From Streptomyces bambusae (GTDB taxonomy: Bacteria > Actinomycetota > Actinomycetes > Streptomycetales > Streptomycetaceae), in NCBI RefSeq assembly GCF_020532645.1, contig NZ_JAJAUZ010000017.1:62001-126000 (forward strand): DNA of 64,000 bases. Direction: 5' to 3'. The notes under the pieces were generated by a model. It ran no database searches. It was not told the DNA's origin and saw only the letters and a list, made by a program, of their open reading frames with translations. Positions within the stretch are counted from its first letter, which is position 1, and every line of letters begins with the position of its first letter. Position numbers and translations under genes: made by a program. Positions 6,965-15,879 of the stretch are shown one piece after another.

Positions 6965-9484
6965 ATGGCATTCAATCACTTACCGGCAGGCGCGCACGAC
7001 GCCTTCGGTCCATTGTCCTGCACGCCAGTGACACACTCGGTGGCGATGGCCGGCATTGAACCCCCCGGTCCGCCCACGGCGGCCGAGGACTCGCGACCCT
7101 CCCCCGGCACGGTCCTGGACCGCCTGTCACGGGGGCCGAACCGTGCTGCACGCATCACCCATACGGAGCATTTGCCCCCTCGGGCGGGCCGCCATGCCGT
7201 CTGGCCGGATCGCATCCGAACGGATGTCGTAGCGGCCATCGCCAAGGCGGGCATCGAGCACCCGTGGGCGCACCAGGCCGAAGCCGCCGAGCTGGCCCTG
7301 GACGGTGCGTCCGTGGTGGTGGCCACGGGCACCGCCTCCGGCAAGTCGCTGGCCTATCTGGCGCCGGTCCTGTCGGCCCTGGCCGAGGGCGCCGAGGCCC
7401 CGAACGGCCGTGGCGCCACCGCCCTCTACCTGGCCCCCACCAAGGCCCTCGCCGCCGACCAGCGCCGCGCGGTCCGGGAGCTCGCCGCCCCGCTGGGCAA
7501 GGCCGTCCGGCCCGCCGTGTACGACGGCGACACCCCGGTCGAGGAACGCGAGTGGGTCCGCCAGTACGCGAACTACGTGCTCACCAACCCCGACATGCTG
7601 CACCGCGGGATACTCCCCGCCCACCCCCGCTGGTCCTCCTTCCTGCGCTCGCTGCGCTACGTGGTGATCGACGAGTGCCACACCTACCGCGGGGTCTTCG
7701 GCTCGCACGTCGCGCAGGTGCTGCGCCGGCTGCGCCGCCTCTGCGCCCGCTACGGCGCCGACCCCGTCTTCCTCCTGGCCTCGGCCACGGCGAGCGCCCC
7801 CGCGGTGGCCGCCGGCCGGCTGACCGGCCTACCGGTCACGGAGGTCACCGACGACGCCTCGCCCCGCGGCGAGGTGGTCTTCGCCCTGTGGGAGCCGCCG
7901 CTCACCGAGCTGCACGGCGAGAAGGGCGCGCCGGTCCGCCGCACCGCCACCGCCGAGACCGCCGACCTCCTCTCCGACCTGGCCGTGCAGGGGGTCCGCA
8001 CGGTCGCCTTCGTCCGCTCCCGCCGCGGGGCGGAGCTGATCGCCCTGATCACCCAGGAGCGGCTGGCCGCCGTGGACCGCTCCCTGCCCGGCCGGATCGC
8101 CGCCTACCGCGGCGGCTACCTGCCCGAGGAGCGCCGGGCCCTGGAGCGGGCCCTGCACTCGGGCGAGCTGCTGGGCCTGGCCGCGACCACCGCCCTGGAA
8201 CTCGGCGTGGACGTGTCCGGCCTGGACGCCGTACTGATCGCCGGCTATCCGGGCACCCGGGCCTCCCTGTGGCAGCAGGCAGGCCGGGCGGGCCGCTCCG
8301 GCCAGGGCGCCCTGGCCGTCCTGGTGGCCCGCGACGACCCGCTGGACACGTATCTGGTGCACCACCCGGAGGCCCTGTTCCGGCAGCCGGTCGAGGCCAC
8401 CGTGCTCGACCCCGACAACCCGTACGTGCTCGCCCCGCACCTGTGCGCGGCCGCGTCCGAGCTGCCCCTCACCGACACGGACCTGGAGCTGTTCGGACCG
8501 GCGGCGGCCGGTCTGCTGCCGCAGCTGGAGTCGGCGAAGCTGCTCCGGCGGCGGGCCACGGCCTGGCACTGGACCCGCCGGGAGCGGGCGTCGGACCTGA
8601 CCGACATCCGGGGCGGCGGCGGCCGCCCGGTGCAGATCGTGGAGGCCGGCACCGGACGGCTGCTGGGCACGGTGGACGAGTCCGCCTCGCACACCGCCGT
8701 CCACGACGGCGCCGTCCACCTCCACCAGGGCCGGACCTACCTGGTCAAGCACCTCGACCTGGAGGACTCGGTCGCCCTGGTCGAGCAGGCCGACCCGCCG
8801 TTCTCCACCACGGCCCGCGACACCACCTCGATCGCCGTCCTGGAGACCGAACGGGAGGTCGCCTGGGGCGATGCCCGGCTCTGCTACGGCTCGGTGGAGG
8901 TGACCAACCAGGTCGTCTCCTACCTGCGGCGCAAACTGATCACCGGCGAGGTGCTGGGCGAGGCCAAACTCGACCTGCCGCCCCGCACCCTGCGGACCCG
9001 GGCCGTGTGGTGGACGGTCACCGAAGACCAGCTCGACGCCGCCCGGATCAACCCGGAGATCCTCGGCGGTGCCCTGCACGCCGCGGAACACGCCTCCATC
9101 GGACTCCTCCCCCTCTTCGCCACCTGCGACCGCTGGGACATCGGCGGCGTCTCCGTGCCGCTCCACCCGGACACCCTCCTTCCGACGGTCTTCGTTTACG
9201 ACGGCCATCCGGGCGGTGCCGGCTTCGCCGAGCGCGCCTTCCACACGGCCCGCGCCTGGCTGACCGCGACCCGGGACGCGATCGCGTCCTGCGAGTGCGA
9301 GGCCGGCTGCCCGTCCTGCATCCAGTCCCCCAAGTGCGGCAACGGCAACGACCCGCTCCACAAGCGAGGCGCCGTCCGCCTTCTCACCCGCCTCCTCTCC
9401 GCCGCTCCGGAAGATCCGGCTCCTGGGGCTCCGGAGGGTTCAGCGCCTCCTGAGGACCCGCTCGGGAGCGGATCTCCGGCGTGA
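6965..9484 (+). CDS. DECH-box helicase with C-terminal zinc-cysteine domain (MrfA/YprA-like)
   Basis: An 839-residue superfamily 2 helicase. Walker A is ATGTASGKS (about residue 120), the DEAH-type box is DECH (about 236), and the second RecA domain carries the QQAGRAGRSGQG motif VI. The C-terminal domain (DUF1998 type) ends in four cysteines, CECEAGCPSCIQSPKCGNGN, as in the DNA-repair helicase MrfA. Actinobacteria keep this gene next to a Tad-like secretion block, as here (the helicase/secretion neighbourhood). ATG at 6965 was chosen because the open frame upstream runs through bldG DNA on the opposite strand. Its last 101 bp overlap the convergent TadE/G-like gene. Confidence 0.9.
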   Translation: MAFNHLPAGAHDAFGPLSCTPVTHSVAMAGIEPPGPPTAAEDSRPSPGTVLDRLSRGPNRAARITHTEHLPPRAGRHAVWPDRIRTDVVAAIAKAGIEHPWAHQAEAAELALDGASVVVATGTASGKSLAYLAPVLSALAEGAEAPNGRGATALYLAPTKALAADQRRAVRELAAPLGKAVRPAVYDGDTPVEEREWVRQYANYVLTNPDMLHRGILPAHPRWSSFLRSLRYVVIDECHTYRGVFGSHVAQVLRRLRRLCARYGADPVFLLASATASAPAVAAGRLTGLPVTEVTDDASPRGEVVFALWEPPLTELHGEKGAPVRRTATAETADLLSDLAVQGVRTVAFVRSRRGAELIALITQERLAAVDRSLPGRIAAYRGGYLPEERRALERALHSGELLGLAATTALELGVDVSGLDAVLIAGYPGTRASLWQQAGRAGRSGQGALAVLVARDDPLDTYLVHHPEALFRQPVEATVLDPDNPYVLAPHLCAAASELPLTDTDLELFGPAAAGLLPQLESAKLLRRRATAWHWTRRERASDLTDIRGGGGRPVQIVEAGTGRLLGTVDESASHTAVHDGAVHLHQGRTYLVKHLDLEDSVALVEQADPPFSTTARDTTSIAVLETEREVAWGDARLCYGSVEVTNQVVSYLRRKLITGEVLGEAKLDLPPRTLRTRAVWWTVTEDQLDAARINPEILGGALHAAEHASIGLLPLFATCDRWDIGGVSVPLHPDTLLPTVFVYDGHPGGAGFAERAFHTARAWLTATRDAIASCECEAGCPSCIQSPKCGNGNDPLHKRGAVRLLTRLLSAAPEDPAPGAPEGSAPPEDPLGSGSPA

Positions 9485-9785
9485 ACGGGCCCGCCGGGGA
9501 ACGGGCCGTGACGTCGGCGATCTCTCCCGTCACCGCGCAGCGGGCCAGGGAAGCCGACGCCGCACGGGCGACCTTGTCCGCGGCGCGGCAGGCCGCCTGC
9601 TCGCCCAGCTGCCAGCGGGCGGCCGCCGCGAGGGCCGCCAGATCGGCTGCCGCCGCAGCCCGATGACGGGCCGTCACTACCTGACCAAGCGTCAGCACGC
9701 CGCCGAACACGGCGCACAGCATGCAGGCCACCAGCACCGCCCACACCGTGGCGGAGCCCCACTCTCCCTCGCTCCCCCGGGTCAC
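9384..9785 (-). CDS. TadE/G-like pseudopilin, helicase/secretion neighbourhood
   Basis: A 133-residue protein with one N-terminal membrane helix (about residues 13-35, AVLVACMLCAVFGGVLTLG) after a short GSATVWA segment, then an Ala-rich helical domain with paired cysteines. This matches the TadE-like family found beside the DECH helicase in actinobacteria. It should be a minor pilin or membrane component of the Tad apparatus. GTG at 9785 overlaps the stop of the gene before it by 4 nt, so translation is coupled. The 3' end overlaps the helicase gene tail to tail by 101 bp. Confidence 0.8.
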   Translation of the reverse strand: MTRGSEGEWGSATVWAVLVACMLCAVFGGVLTLGQVVTARHRAAAAADLAALAAAARWQLGEQAACRAADKVARAASASLARCAVTGEIADVTARSPAGPFTPEIRSRAGPQEALNPPEPQEPDLPERRRGGG

Positions 9786-10135
9786 GGCGCCGCCCCCACC
9801 GCGTCCTCGGCGAGGGCCGCCGCCCGGGCGCCCAGCCGGACCCGCAGGGCGGCCGGCCCGGGAGCGGGGGCCTCCACACGGACCCGCCAGAGGTCCCCCT
9901 CCCGCTGCACGGAGATCCGGGCGCCCGCCGGGGCCGCCTCGCGGGCGATGGCCGCGGCCCGGTCGGGCGGCTCGGACCGGGCTGCCGCGCGGGCCCCGGC
10001 CCGCGCGGCGTCCACGCACCGGATCTGCCCGGCCGCCGCCATCAGCGCCCAGACCAGCAGGGTCGCGAACACCACCAGCGCCGGCAGTACCAGGGCCGCC
10101 TCGGCGGTCACGTAGCCCCGGTCAGAACGGCGCAT
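9782..10135 (-). CDS. TadE-family pilus assembly protein
   Basis: A 117-residue TadE-like protein. It starts with a short basic leader (MRRSDRGYVTAEAAL), whose glycine-tyrosine and T-A-E motif fit prepilin-type processing, then a single membrane helix (about residues 14-34), then a periplasmic-type Ala/Arg-rich domain (DAARAGARAAARSE). ATG at 10135 overlaps the end of the pilin-like gene by 14 nt, and its own stop overlaps the next start. It is part of the Tad-like operon. Confidence 0.8.
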   Translation of the reverse strand: MRRSDRGYVTAEAALVLPALVVFATLLVWALMAAAGQIRCVDAARAGARAAARSEPPDRAAAIAREAAPAGARISVQREGDLWRVRVEAPAPGPAALRVRLGARAAALAEDAVGAAP

Positions 10136-10391
10136 CGAGCGCCCTACCGATCGTCGACTGGAGGGCGCCGGACACCGCCTCGCTGGTGACGATCTTGTAG
10201 AGCACCGCGGCGAAGGCACACGCCGCGATGGTCCCCATCGCGTACTCCGAGGTCGACATCCCGGCATCGCGCCGTCCGGCCCGCCTGGCCGCCCTCAGCC
10301 GCCTCACGAGCCAGGTACGCGCCCCGGCCCGCCCCCAGTCCTTCGCCACAAGGGTCTTCACGGCCAGGCCCACTTCGGTGATCTTCTTCAT
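10122..10391 (-). CDS. DUF4244 Flp-pilin-like protein
   Basis: An 89-residue protein with a basic N-terminal region, then AGMSTSEYAMGTIAACAFAA leading into one hydrophobic helix. This is the DUF4244 signature, the likely structural pilin of the actinobacterial Tad system; the glutamate after the processing glycine (STSEYA) resembles type IVb pilins. ATG at 10391 was chosen for its GGGAGGA site; an in-frame start 14 codons earlier lacks one. It lies between the TadC-like gene and the TadE-like gene. Confidence 0.82.
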   Translation of the reverse strand: MKKITEVGLAVKTLVAKDWGRAGARTWLVRRLRAARRAGRRDAGMSTSEYAMGTIAACAFAAVLYKIVTSEAVSGALQSTIGRALDAPF

Positions 10392-10433
10392 GACAGGGTC
10401 CTCCCAGGTCAGTCGCATGTCGTCGTCGGTCAT

Positions 10434-10529
10434 CGGTCATCGGTCGTCAGTGGTCGGTGCTCAGTGGTCGGTGCTCGGTCGTCAGCCACCCGGCAGCCGT
10501 GCGGCCGCCCCCGCCGCCGAGCCGCCCCC
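10434..10529. repeat. Short direct repeats between TadC-like and pilin genes
   Basis: The spacer is made of overlapping copies of an 8-12 nt motif related to GTCGGTGCTCAGTG and CATCGGTCATCGG. It separates the assembly genes from the structural pilin gene and could slow or pause translation and transcription there. No terminator structure is evident. Confidence 0.45.
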
Positions 10530-11300
10530 TCACCGCCCGGAGAGGAGTCCGGAGGCCAGGCCGATCACCACCGGTGCCACCCCGACCGCCAGGAATGCGG
10601 GCAGGAAGCACAGCCCGACCGGGGCGGTGATCAGTACGGCGGCCCGCTGGGCCCGGGTCGCGGCCGCCCGGGCGCGTTCCTCGCGCAGGCCCGCAGCCAG
10701 CCGGGCCACCGGCTCGGCGGCGGGGGCGCCGGTCCTGGCCGCCCGCTCCAGGCAGGAGGCCAGTGGCCGGGCTCCCGGTATCTCCGCGAGCCGGGCCCAC
10801 GCCTCGGCCGGTTCACCGCCGAGCCGGATCTCCGCTCCGGCCCTGGCCAGCCGCTCGCCCACCGGTCCGCCGAGCGACTCGCCGACGACTTCGGCGGCTT
10901 CCCGCGGCCCCGCTCCCGCCGCCAGGCAGGCCGCCAACAGGTCGGCGGCCAGCGGAAGCTGACGGGCCACCCGGCCGACGTCGACCTGCTCGCGCGGCGC
11001 GGTGGCGCTCCGCCGCCGCGTCCACAGCACCCCGGCCGCCCCGCCCACCAGCGCACCGAGCACCCCGTCCGCCAGCACCCAGCCGAGCACGGCCGCGCCG
11101 AGCGGCAGCCGCCACGACCGCGCCCGGGCCGGCCATCCGGCCACGGGACGGATCCTGCGCACGGGCGGCGATGCACCGGGCAGCAGCCGGTCCGGCCGGT
11201 GCCGGGACGCGCGTTCCCGGCACCCGGCGACCACCGCGGACACCGCCCACAGGGCCGCGAGGAGGGCCACGGCCGGCTGCAGGGCCGGCGCGCCGCTCAC
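10530..11300 (-). CDS. TadC-like type II/IV secretion inner-membrane protein
   Basis: A 256-residue protein of the type II secretion F family. A first hydrophobic pair lies near the N-terminus (about residues 8-90), followed by the helical cytoplasmic F domain (VARQLPLAADLLAACLAAG, then GPVGERLARAGAEI) and a C-terminal membrane hairpin (AAVLITAPVGLCFLPAFLAV). It should form the platform of the Tad machine with TadB. GTG at 11300 overlaps the TadB stop by 4 nt, so the pair are translationally coupled. Confidence 0.82.
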   Translation of the reverse strand: MSGAPALQPAVALLAALWAVSAVVAGCRERASRHRPDRLLPGASPPVRRIRPVAGWPARARSWRLPLGAAVLGWVLADGVLGALVGGAAGVLWTRRRSATAPREQVDVGRVARQLPLAADLLAACLAAGAGPREAAEVVGESLGGPVGERLARAGAEIRLGGEPAEAWARLAEIPGARPLASCLERAARTGAPAAEPVARLAAGLREERARAAATRAQRAAVLITAPVGLCFLPAFLAVGVAPVVIGLASGLLSGR

Positions 11301-12178
11301 GACCGTTCCCCCGTCCGCACGATCCGCAGGGCCCACGCGACCCCGAGGCCCTCCAGCAGCAGGCCGGCGGCCAGGCAGCCCAGGCCGAGCGGGGTGTGGA
11401 ACAGGACCTTCAGCGGTCCGGCTCCGAGCGCCGTGCCGATCAGCAGCGCCACCACGGGCAGCAGCGCCAGCACCGCCGCGGTGGACCGGGCCCCCGCCAA
11501 CTGGGCGCGCAGCGACTCCCGCTGGTCCCGCTCGGCGCGCAACGCCCGCTCCAGCCGGTCCAGGCCGGCCGCCAGACCGGCACCGCCGTCCACCGACACC
11601 CGCCAGCAGGCGGCCAGGCCCGCGAGCCCCGCCGCACCGGGCTCGGCCGCCGCCTGCCGCAGGGCCGCCGGTACGTCGCCCCCGAACGCGGCGGCGGCCA
11701 GCAACGCCGCGTCCGCCGGGCCGGGGCCGCCCCGGCCGTCCGCCGACTCCCGGACGGCGGCGGTCAGCGCCTGCCCCGGCTGGAGGCCCGCCCGCAGCTC
11801 GCCGACCACGGCCGCGCAGACCGCCACCACCTCGGCGGCCCGCTCCCGGCGCTGCGCCTGCGCCGCCCGGCGCCGCAGCCAGCGCCGGACCAGCGGCACC
11901 GCGATCACCCCCGCCACCAGCGGGATCACCGATCCGGCGGCCACGGCCAGCAGCAGTCCGGCCGGCGGGCACAGCCATTCCCACCGGCCCCGCGCCCGCT
12001 CCGCCCACCGCCCGGCCCGCGCCTGCCAGGCCTCCCGGGGCTCCGGGTCCGGGCCGCCGGCCGGCAGCAGCCGGGCCCGGCGCACCACCCCGTCCCGGCC
12101 GCCGCCGCTCCACAGCACGACGGCACCCAGCAGGGCCACCACCGCCGGCAGCACGCCGGGCAGTGCCCCCGCGCTCAC
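11297..12178 (-). CDS. TadB-like type II/IV secretion inner-membrane protein
   Basis: A 293-residue F-domain protein. An N-terminal helix, a second pair near residues 70-100 (AGLLLAVAAGSVIPLVAGVI), the cytoplasmic helical F domain (AEVVAVCAAVVGELRAGLQP) and a C-terminal membrane hairpin are all visible. It partners the TadC-like protein as the membrane platform that the TadA ATPase drives. GTG at 12178 overlaps the TadA stop by 4 nt. Confidence 0.84.
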   Translation of the reverse strand: MSAGALPGVLPAVVALLGAVVLWSGGGRDGVVRRARLLPAGGPDPEPREAWQARAGRWAERARGRWEWLCPPAGLLLAVAAGSVIPLVAGVIAVPLVRRWLRRRAAQAQRRERAAEVVAVCAAVVGELRAGLQPGQALTAAVRESADGRGGPGPADAALLAAAAFGGDVPAALRQAAAEPGAAGLAGLAACWRVSVDGGAGLAAGLDRLERALRAERDQRESLRAQLAGARSTAAVLALLPVVALLIGTALGAGPLKVLFHTPLGLGCLAAGLLLEGLGVAWALRIVRTGERS

Positions 12179-13323
12179 CGGGCACCGTCCAGCAGCGCTT
12201 CCAACCGGCCCCAGCCCCGCTCGGGGGCGAACCCGGCGGGTGTCCAGCGCAGGGCGGGCACCGTCACGACCAGCCCCGCCGGGTCGCGCTCCAGGACGTG
12301 CACTTCGGCGATCCGGCGCCGGCCGTCCCGGTCCCGCACCAGGTGCACCACCACCGAGAGGGCGGCGGCGAGCTGGCTGTGCAGTGCGGCCCGGTCGAGT
12401 CCGGCCGACGTGCCCAGGGCCTCCAGCCGGGCCGGCACGTGGCCGGCCGCGTTGGCGTGCAGCGTGCCGCAGCCGCCCTCGTGCCCCGTGTTGAGCGCGG
12501 CGAGCAGGTCGGCCACCTCCGCGCCCCGGACCTCGCCGACCACCAGCCGGTCCGGCCGCATCCGCAGGGCCTGCCGGACCAGGTCGGCGAGGGTGACCAG
12601 GCCGGCGCCCTCCTGGTTGGCGGGCCGGGTTTCCAGCCGCACGATGTGCGGGTGGTCGGGGCGCAGTTCGGCGGAGTCCTCGGCGAGGACGATCCGCTCG
12701 CCCGGCCCCACCAGCCCCAGAAGTGCGCTGAGCAGAGTGGTCTTCCCGGTGCCGGTGCCGCCGCTGATGACGAAGGACAACCGGGCGTCGATCAGGGCGC
12801 GCAGGACCCGCTGTCCGCCGGGCGGCAGAGTGCCGGCCGTCACGAGTTCGTCGAGGGTGAAGGCCCGCGGCCGCACGACCCGCAGCGACAGGCAGGCCGA
12901 TCCGACCGCCACCGGCGGGAGGACGGCGTGCAGCCGGGTGCCGTCGGGGAGCCGGGCGTCCACCCAGGGCCGGGCGTCGTCCAGCCGTCGGCCGGCGACG
13001 GCGGCGAGCCGCTGGGCGAGTCTGCGGACGGAGTCCGCGTCGGCGAACCGGACGCCGGTCGGTTCCAGGCCGCCGCCGCGGTCGACCCAGACCCGGTCCG
13101 GTGCGGCGACGAGCACGTCGGTGACGGCGGGGTCTGCGAGCAGCGGTTCCAGGGGGCCGGCGCCCACGAGTTCGGAGCGCAGTTCCCGGGCGGCACCCAG
13201 GATTTCGGCGTCGCCGAGGAGCCGTCCCTGGGCCCGCAGGGCGGCGGCGACCCGGGCCGGCGTGGGTTCGGCGCCACTCTCCGCGAGCCGCTGCCGTACG
13301 GCGTCCAGCAGCCCGGCGCTCAT
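12175..13323 (-). CDS. TadA/CpaF-type secretion ATPase
   Basis: A 382-residue type II/IV secretion ATPase. Walker A is SGGTGTGKTTLL (about residue 205), the Asp box region is VLAEDSAELRPDHPH, Walker B-type is DRLVVGEVRGAEV, and the His box is CGTLHANAAG. It should power assembly or secretion by the Tad-like machine from the cytoplasmic face. ATG at 13323 overlaps the stop of the CpaE-like gene. The enzyme has the compact size of the family from helicase/secretion neighbourhoods. Confidence 0.92.
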   Translation of the reverse strand: MSAGLLDAVRQRLAESGAEPTPARVAAALRAQGRLLGDAEILGAARELRSELVGAGPLEPLLADPAVTDVLVAAPDRVWVDRGGGLEPTGVRFADADSVRRLAQRLAAVAGRRLDDARPWVDARLPDGTRLHAVLPPVAVGSACLSLRVVRPRAFTLDELVTAGTLPPGGQRVLRALIDARLSFVISGGTGTGKTTLLSALLGLVGPGERIVLAEDSAELRPDHPHIVRLETRPANQEGAGLVTLADLVRQALRMRPDRLVVGEVRGAEVADLLAALNTGHEGGCGTLHANAAGHVPARLEALGTSAGLDRAALHSQLAAALSVVVHLVRDRDGRRRIAEVHVLERDPAGLVVTVPALRWTPAGFAPERGWGRLEALLDGAR

Positions 13324-14567
13324 GCCGCACCCGCCGCGGCCGTGGCACGTGCCCAGAACTCCGTGCAGAAGCGGCCGAGGGGGCTGCGGGCACGGGCGCC
13401 CGGTGGTTCGCCGCCCTCGTGGGCGTCGCGCAGGGCCGGTTCGGGCGGGAGTTCGCCTGCCAGGGGGAGTTTCAGCAGTCCGGCGATGACGTCCGGGTCC
13501 AGGCCGGGTGCGTACGGGCCGCGGGCCACCAGCCGCAGGTCCCGGGCGACCAGGGTGGCGGCGCCTGCGACGCGGCTGGCCGCGGCCACCGCGCGGAGGG
13601 TGCCGGGGACCACCAGGAGGGCGAGGTCGAGCTGGGCGAGGGCTTCGGCGGCGCCCTCGTCGATGCGGCGGGGCAGGTCGACGACGACGGCTCCGCCGCG
13701 CCTGCGGGCCGCGGCGAGGACGGACCGCATGGCCGCGGGCGGGACGACCACCCGGTCGCCGCGGTCCCAGCTGAGCACCCGCAGGGAGTGCATTTCGGGG
13801 AGGGAGTCTGCCAGGGCACCGGCGCCGACCCGGCCGCGCGAGCCGACGAAGTCGGGCCAGCGCAGGCCCTGGGCGGTCTCGCCGCCGAGCAGGACGTCCA
13901 GCCCGCCGCCGAGCGGATCGCCGTCGATGAGCATGGCCGGTTCCCCGGTGCGGGCGGCGGCCAGGGCGAGGGCGCAGGCGAGGGTGGAGGCGCCGGCGCC
14001 GCCGCTGCCGCCGATCACGCCGACGGTGAGGGCCTGGCGGCCGGCTCCTTCCGCGACGTCGGCGATCCGGTCCACCAGCCAGGCTTCGTGCTCCGGGAGC
14101 CGCAGCACCCGTTCGGCGCCGATCTCGACGGCCCGCTGCCAGACCTGTGGGTCGTCCTGGTCGCGGCCGACGAGGACGACGCCGGGCCGCCGGGGCGCGC
14201 CGCGGACCCGGCCGGCCACGTCGTCGCCGACCAGCACCAGGGGGGCCTGCGTCCAGTCCGGTCCGGCGCGACCGGAACCGGTGCCGGAACCGCCGGCGAC
14301 CGGTAGCGGGCCGTCGCCCCCGCCGCCGGATCGCCCGCCGGAACTTCCGGATTCCGTGGCGGAGTCCGGTCCGCCGCGGGCGTACGGCGTTTGCTCCGGC
14401 ACCGAGTGGTGCACCCACGGTTCGGCTCCGGCCGCGGCGCACAGCCTGAGCAGGTCGTCGAGGAGGTCCGGGTCCTCCGTGATGATCAGCGGTGCGCCGG
14501 CGCCCGCCTCGTCCCGGGCCGTGCGGCCCACCTGCCCGTCCGCCTTGCGCGACTTCGATCGGGACAC
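13320..14567 (-). CDS. CpaE/Ssd-like MinD-superfamily protein
   Basis: A 415-residue protein. The N-terminal half (about residues 1-160) is receiver-like with a Gly/Ser-rich low-complexity insert; the C-terminal half is a ParA/MinD fold. The phosphate loop reads VIGGSGGAGASTLA, so the invariant Walker lysine is replaced by alanine, as in other actinobacterial CpaE homologues; ATP hydrolysis may be lost. Later motifs (MLIDGDPLGGGLDVLLGGE) are retained. It probably positions the Tad machine, and related proteins have been linked to septum site choice. The GTG start at 14567 heads the seven-gene operon. Confidence 0.82.
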   Translation of the reverse strand: MSRSKSRKADGQVGRTARDEAGAGAPLIITEDPDLLDDLLRLCAAAGAEPWVHHSVPEQTPYARGGPDSATESGSSGGRSGGGGDGPLPVAGGSGTGSGRAGPDWTQAPLVLVGDDVAGRVRGAPRRPGVVLVGRDQDDPQVWQRAVEIGAERVLRLPEHEAWLVDRIADVAEGAGRQALTVGVIGGSGGAGASTLACALALAAARTGEPAMLIDGDPLGGGLDVLLGGETAQGLRWPDFVGSRGRVGAGALADSLPEMHSLRVLSWDRGDRVVVPPAAMRSVLAAARRRGGAVVVDLPRRIDEGAAEALAQLDLALLVVPGTLRAVAAASRVAGAATLVARDLRLVARGPYAPGLDPDVIAGLLKLPLAGELPPEPALRDAHEGGEPPGARARSPLGRFCTEFWARATAAAGAA

Positions 14568-15045
14568 GATCTCCGCCCCCTTCTCACTGCAAATCCCATG
14601 GCCGCGGACTTCGCGGCCGGAATCACCGTGCAGGGATCCGGAAAAAGATGTGGATCTTGCTCAAAATCTGTGGACAGTGCAGAACCTGTGAATAACTGCG
14701 TCACTCTTTCCGGCGGCTTCCGGAGCGCAAGGGAACCGTCACCTGCTGTCACGAAGTCGGACAGTGTGAAGGAACCCGCCTCGACGGGCCGAACGAGTGA
14801 AGGAGAGGACATGCGAGCGATTGCAGGCCCCGCAGGAGCGGACGAAAATGCGTCCGGACATGCGACGACCCCCGCCGGGGGGGAGAGCGGGGGTCGTCCC
14901 CACGGTCCGACTCGGGGGGGGAGGAGCCAGACCGGGTTAGCACGGTCGCGAACGATCCGTGACTTCCATGGTGTACCCGAGAGCCTTCTCAGGCAAACCC
15001 ACGCGCCATACTTTACGCCGAATGGTTGGCGCATATGCTCGGGGC
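14568..15045. other. Divergent regulatory region between the Tad operon and the HAD gene
   Basis: No firm gene. The AT-richer part (14590-14700) has three DnaA-box-like sequences: TCCACA core at 14650-14655, CTGTCCACA at 14669-14677 and TTATTCACA at 14687-14695 (all on the minus strand). Further right, GGAGAGG precedes an ATG at 14811 whose frame runs into the HAD gene region in another frame, and a strong hairpin lies at 14864-14898. A leader peptide with attenuation is possible but unproven. Confidence 0.5.
14864..14898. terminator. 12-bp GC hairpin upstream of the HAD gene
   Basis: GACGACCCCCGC (14864-14875) pairs perfectly with 14887-14898 around an 11-nt G-rich loop. There is no T-run. 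It lies about 150 bp before the HAD phosphatase start and could act as an attenuator or block transcription entering either divergent unit. Confidence 0.45.
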
Positions 15046-15879
15046 GTGGAAAACCACTCCTTGCCCCGCACAGCCGCCTTCTTCGACCTGGACAAGACGG
15101 TCATTGCGAAGTCGAGCACGCTGACCTTCAGCAAGTCCTTCTACCAGGGCGGTCTGATCAACCGCCGCGCCGTGCTGCGCACCGCGTACACGCAGTTCGT
15201 CTTCCTGGCCGGCGGCGCCGACCACGACCAGATGGAACGCATGCGCGAGTACCTGTCCGCCCTGTGCAAGGGGTGGAACGTGCAGCAGGTGCAGGAGATC
15301 GTCGCCGAGACGCTGCACGACCTCATCGACCCGATCATCTACGACGAGGCCGCCTCGCTCATCGAGGAGCACCACACGGCCGGCCGCGACGTGGTGATCG
15401 TGTCCACCTCGGGCGCCGAAGTCGTCGAGCCCATCGGCGAGATGCTCGGGGCCGACCGGGTCGTGGCCACGCGGATGGTGGTGGGCGAGGACGGCTGCTT
15501 CACCGGCGAGATCGAGTACTACGCCTACGGCCCGACGAAGGCCGAGGCCGTCCGCCAGCTCGCCGAGTCCGAGGGCTACGACCTGGCGCGCTGCTACGCG
15601 TACAGCGACTCCATCACGGACGTCCCGATGCTGGAGGCGGTCGGACACCCGCACGCGGTCAACCCGGACCGCGCGCTGCGCCGCGAGGCGCTGGCGCGGG
15701 AATGGCCGGTTCTGGTGTTCAACCGGCCGGTGCGGCTCAAGCAGCGGCTGCCCGGGCTGTCGATGCCGGCGCGCCCCGCGCTGGTGGCGGCTGCCGCCGT
15801 CGGTGCCGCCGCGGCCACCGCGGGCCTGGTCTGGTACGCCGCCCGCCGCCGCGCGGGTGCAGCGGCCGTCTCGGCCTGA
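15046..15879 (+). CDS. HAD-IB family phosphatase with C-terminal membrane anchor
   Basis: A 277-residue HAD-superfamily IB hydrolase (SerB-like). Motif I is FFDLDKTV (about residues 11-18), with motif II STSGAE near residue 123 and motif III SDSITDVPML near 188. A hydrophobic helix near the C-terminus (AAAVGAAAATAGLVWYAA) followed by arginines should anchor it in the membrane, facing the cytoplasm. Homologues act on phosphoserine or lysophosphatidate; the substrate here is unknown. I chose the GTG at 15046 because the conserved SLPRTAAFFDLD block begins right after it; ATG codons at 14959 and 15019 are alternatives. Confidence 0.85.
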   Translation: MENHSLPRTAAFFDLDKTVIAKSSTLTFSKSFYQGGLINRRAVLRTAYTQFVFLAGGADHDQMERMREYLSALCKGWNVQQVQEIVAETLHDLIDPIIYDEAASLIEEHHTAGRDVVIVSTSGAEVVEPIGEMLGADRVVATRMVVGEDGCFTGEIEYYAYGPTKAEAVRQLAESEGYDLARCYAYSDSITDVPMLEAVGHPHAVNPDRALRREALAREWPVLVFNRPVRLKQRLPGLSMPARPALVAAAAVGAAAATAGLVWYAARRRAGAAAVSA

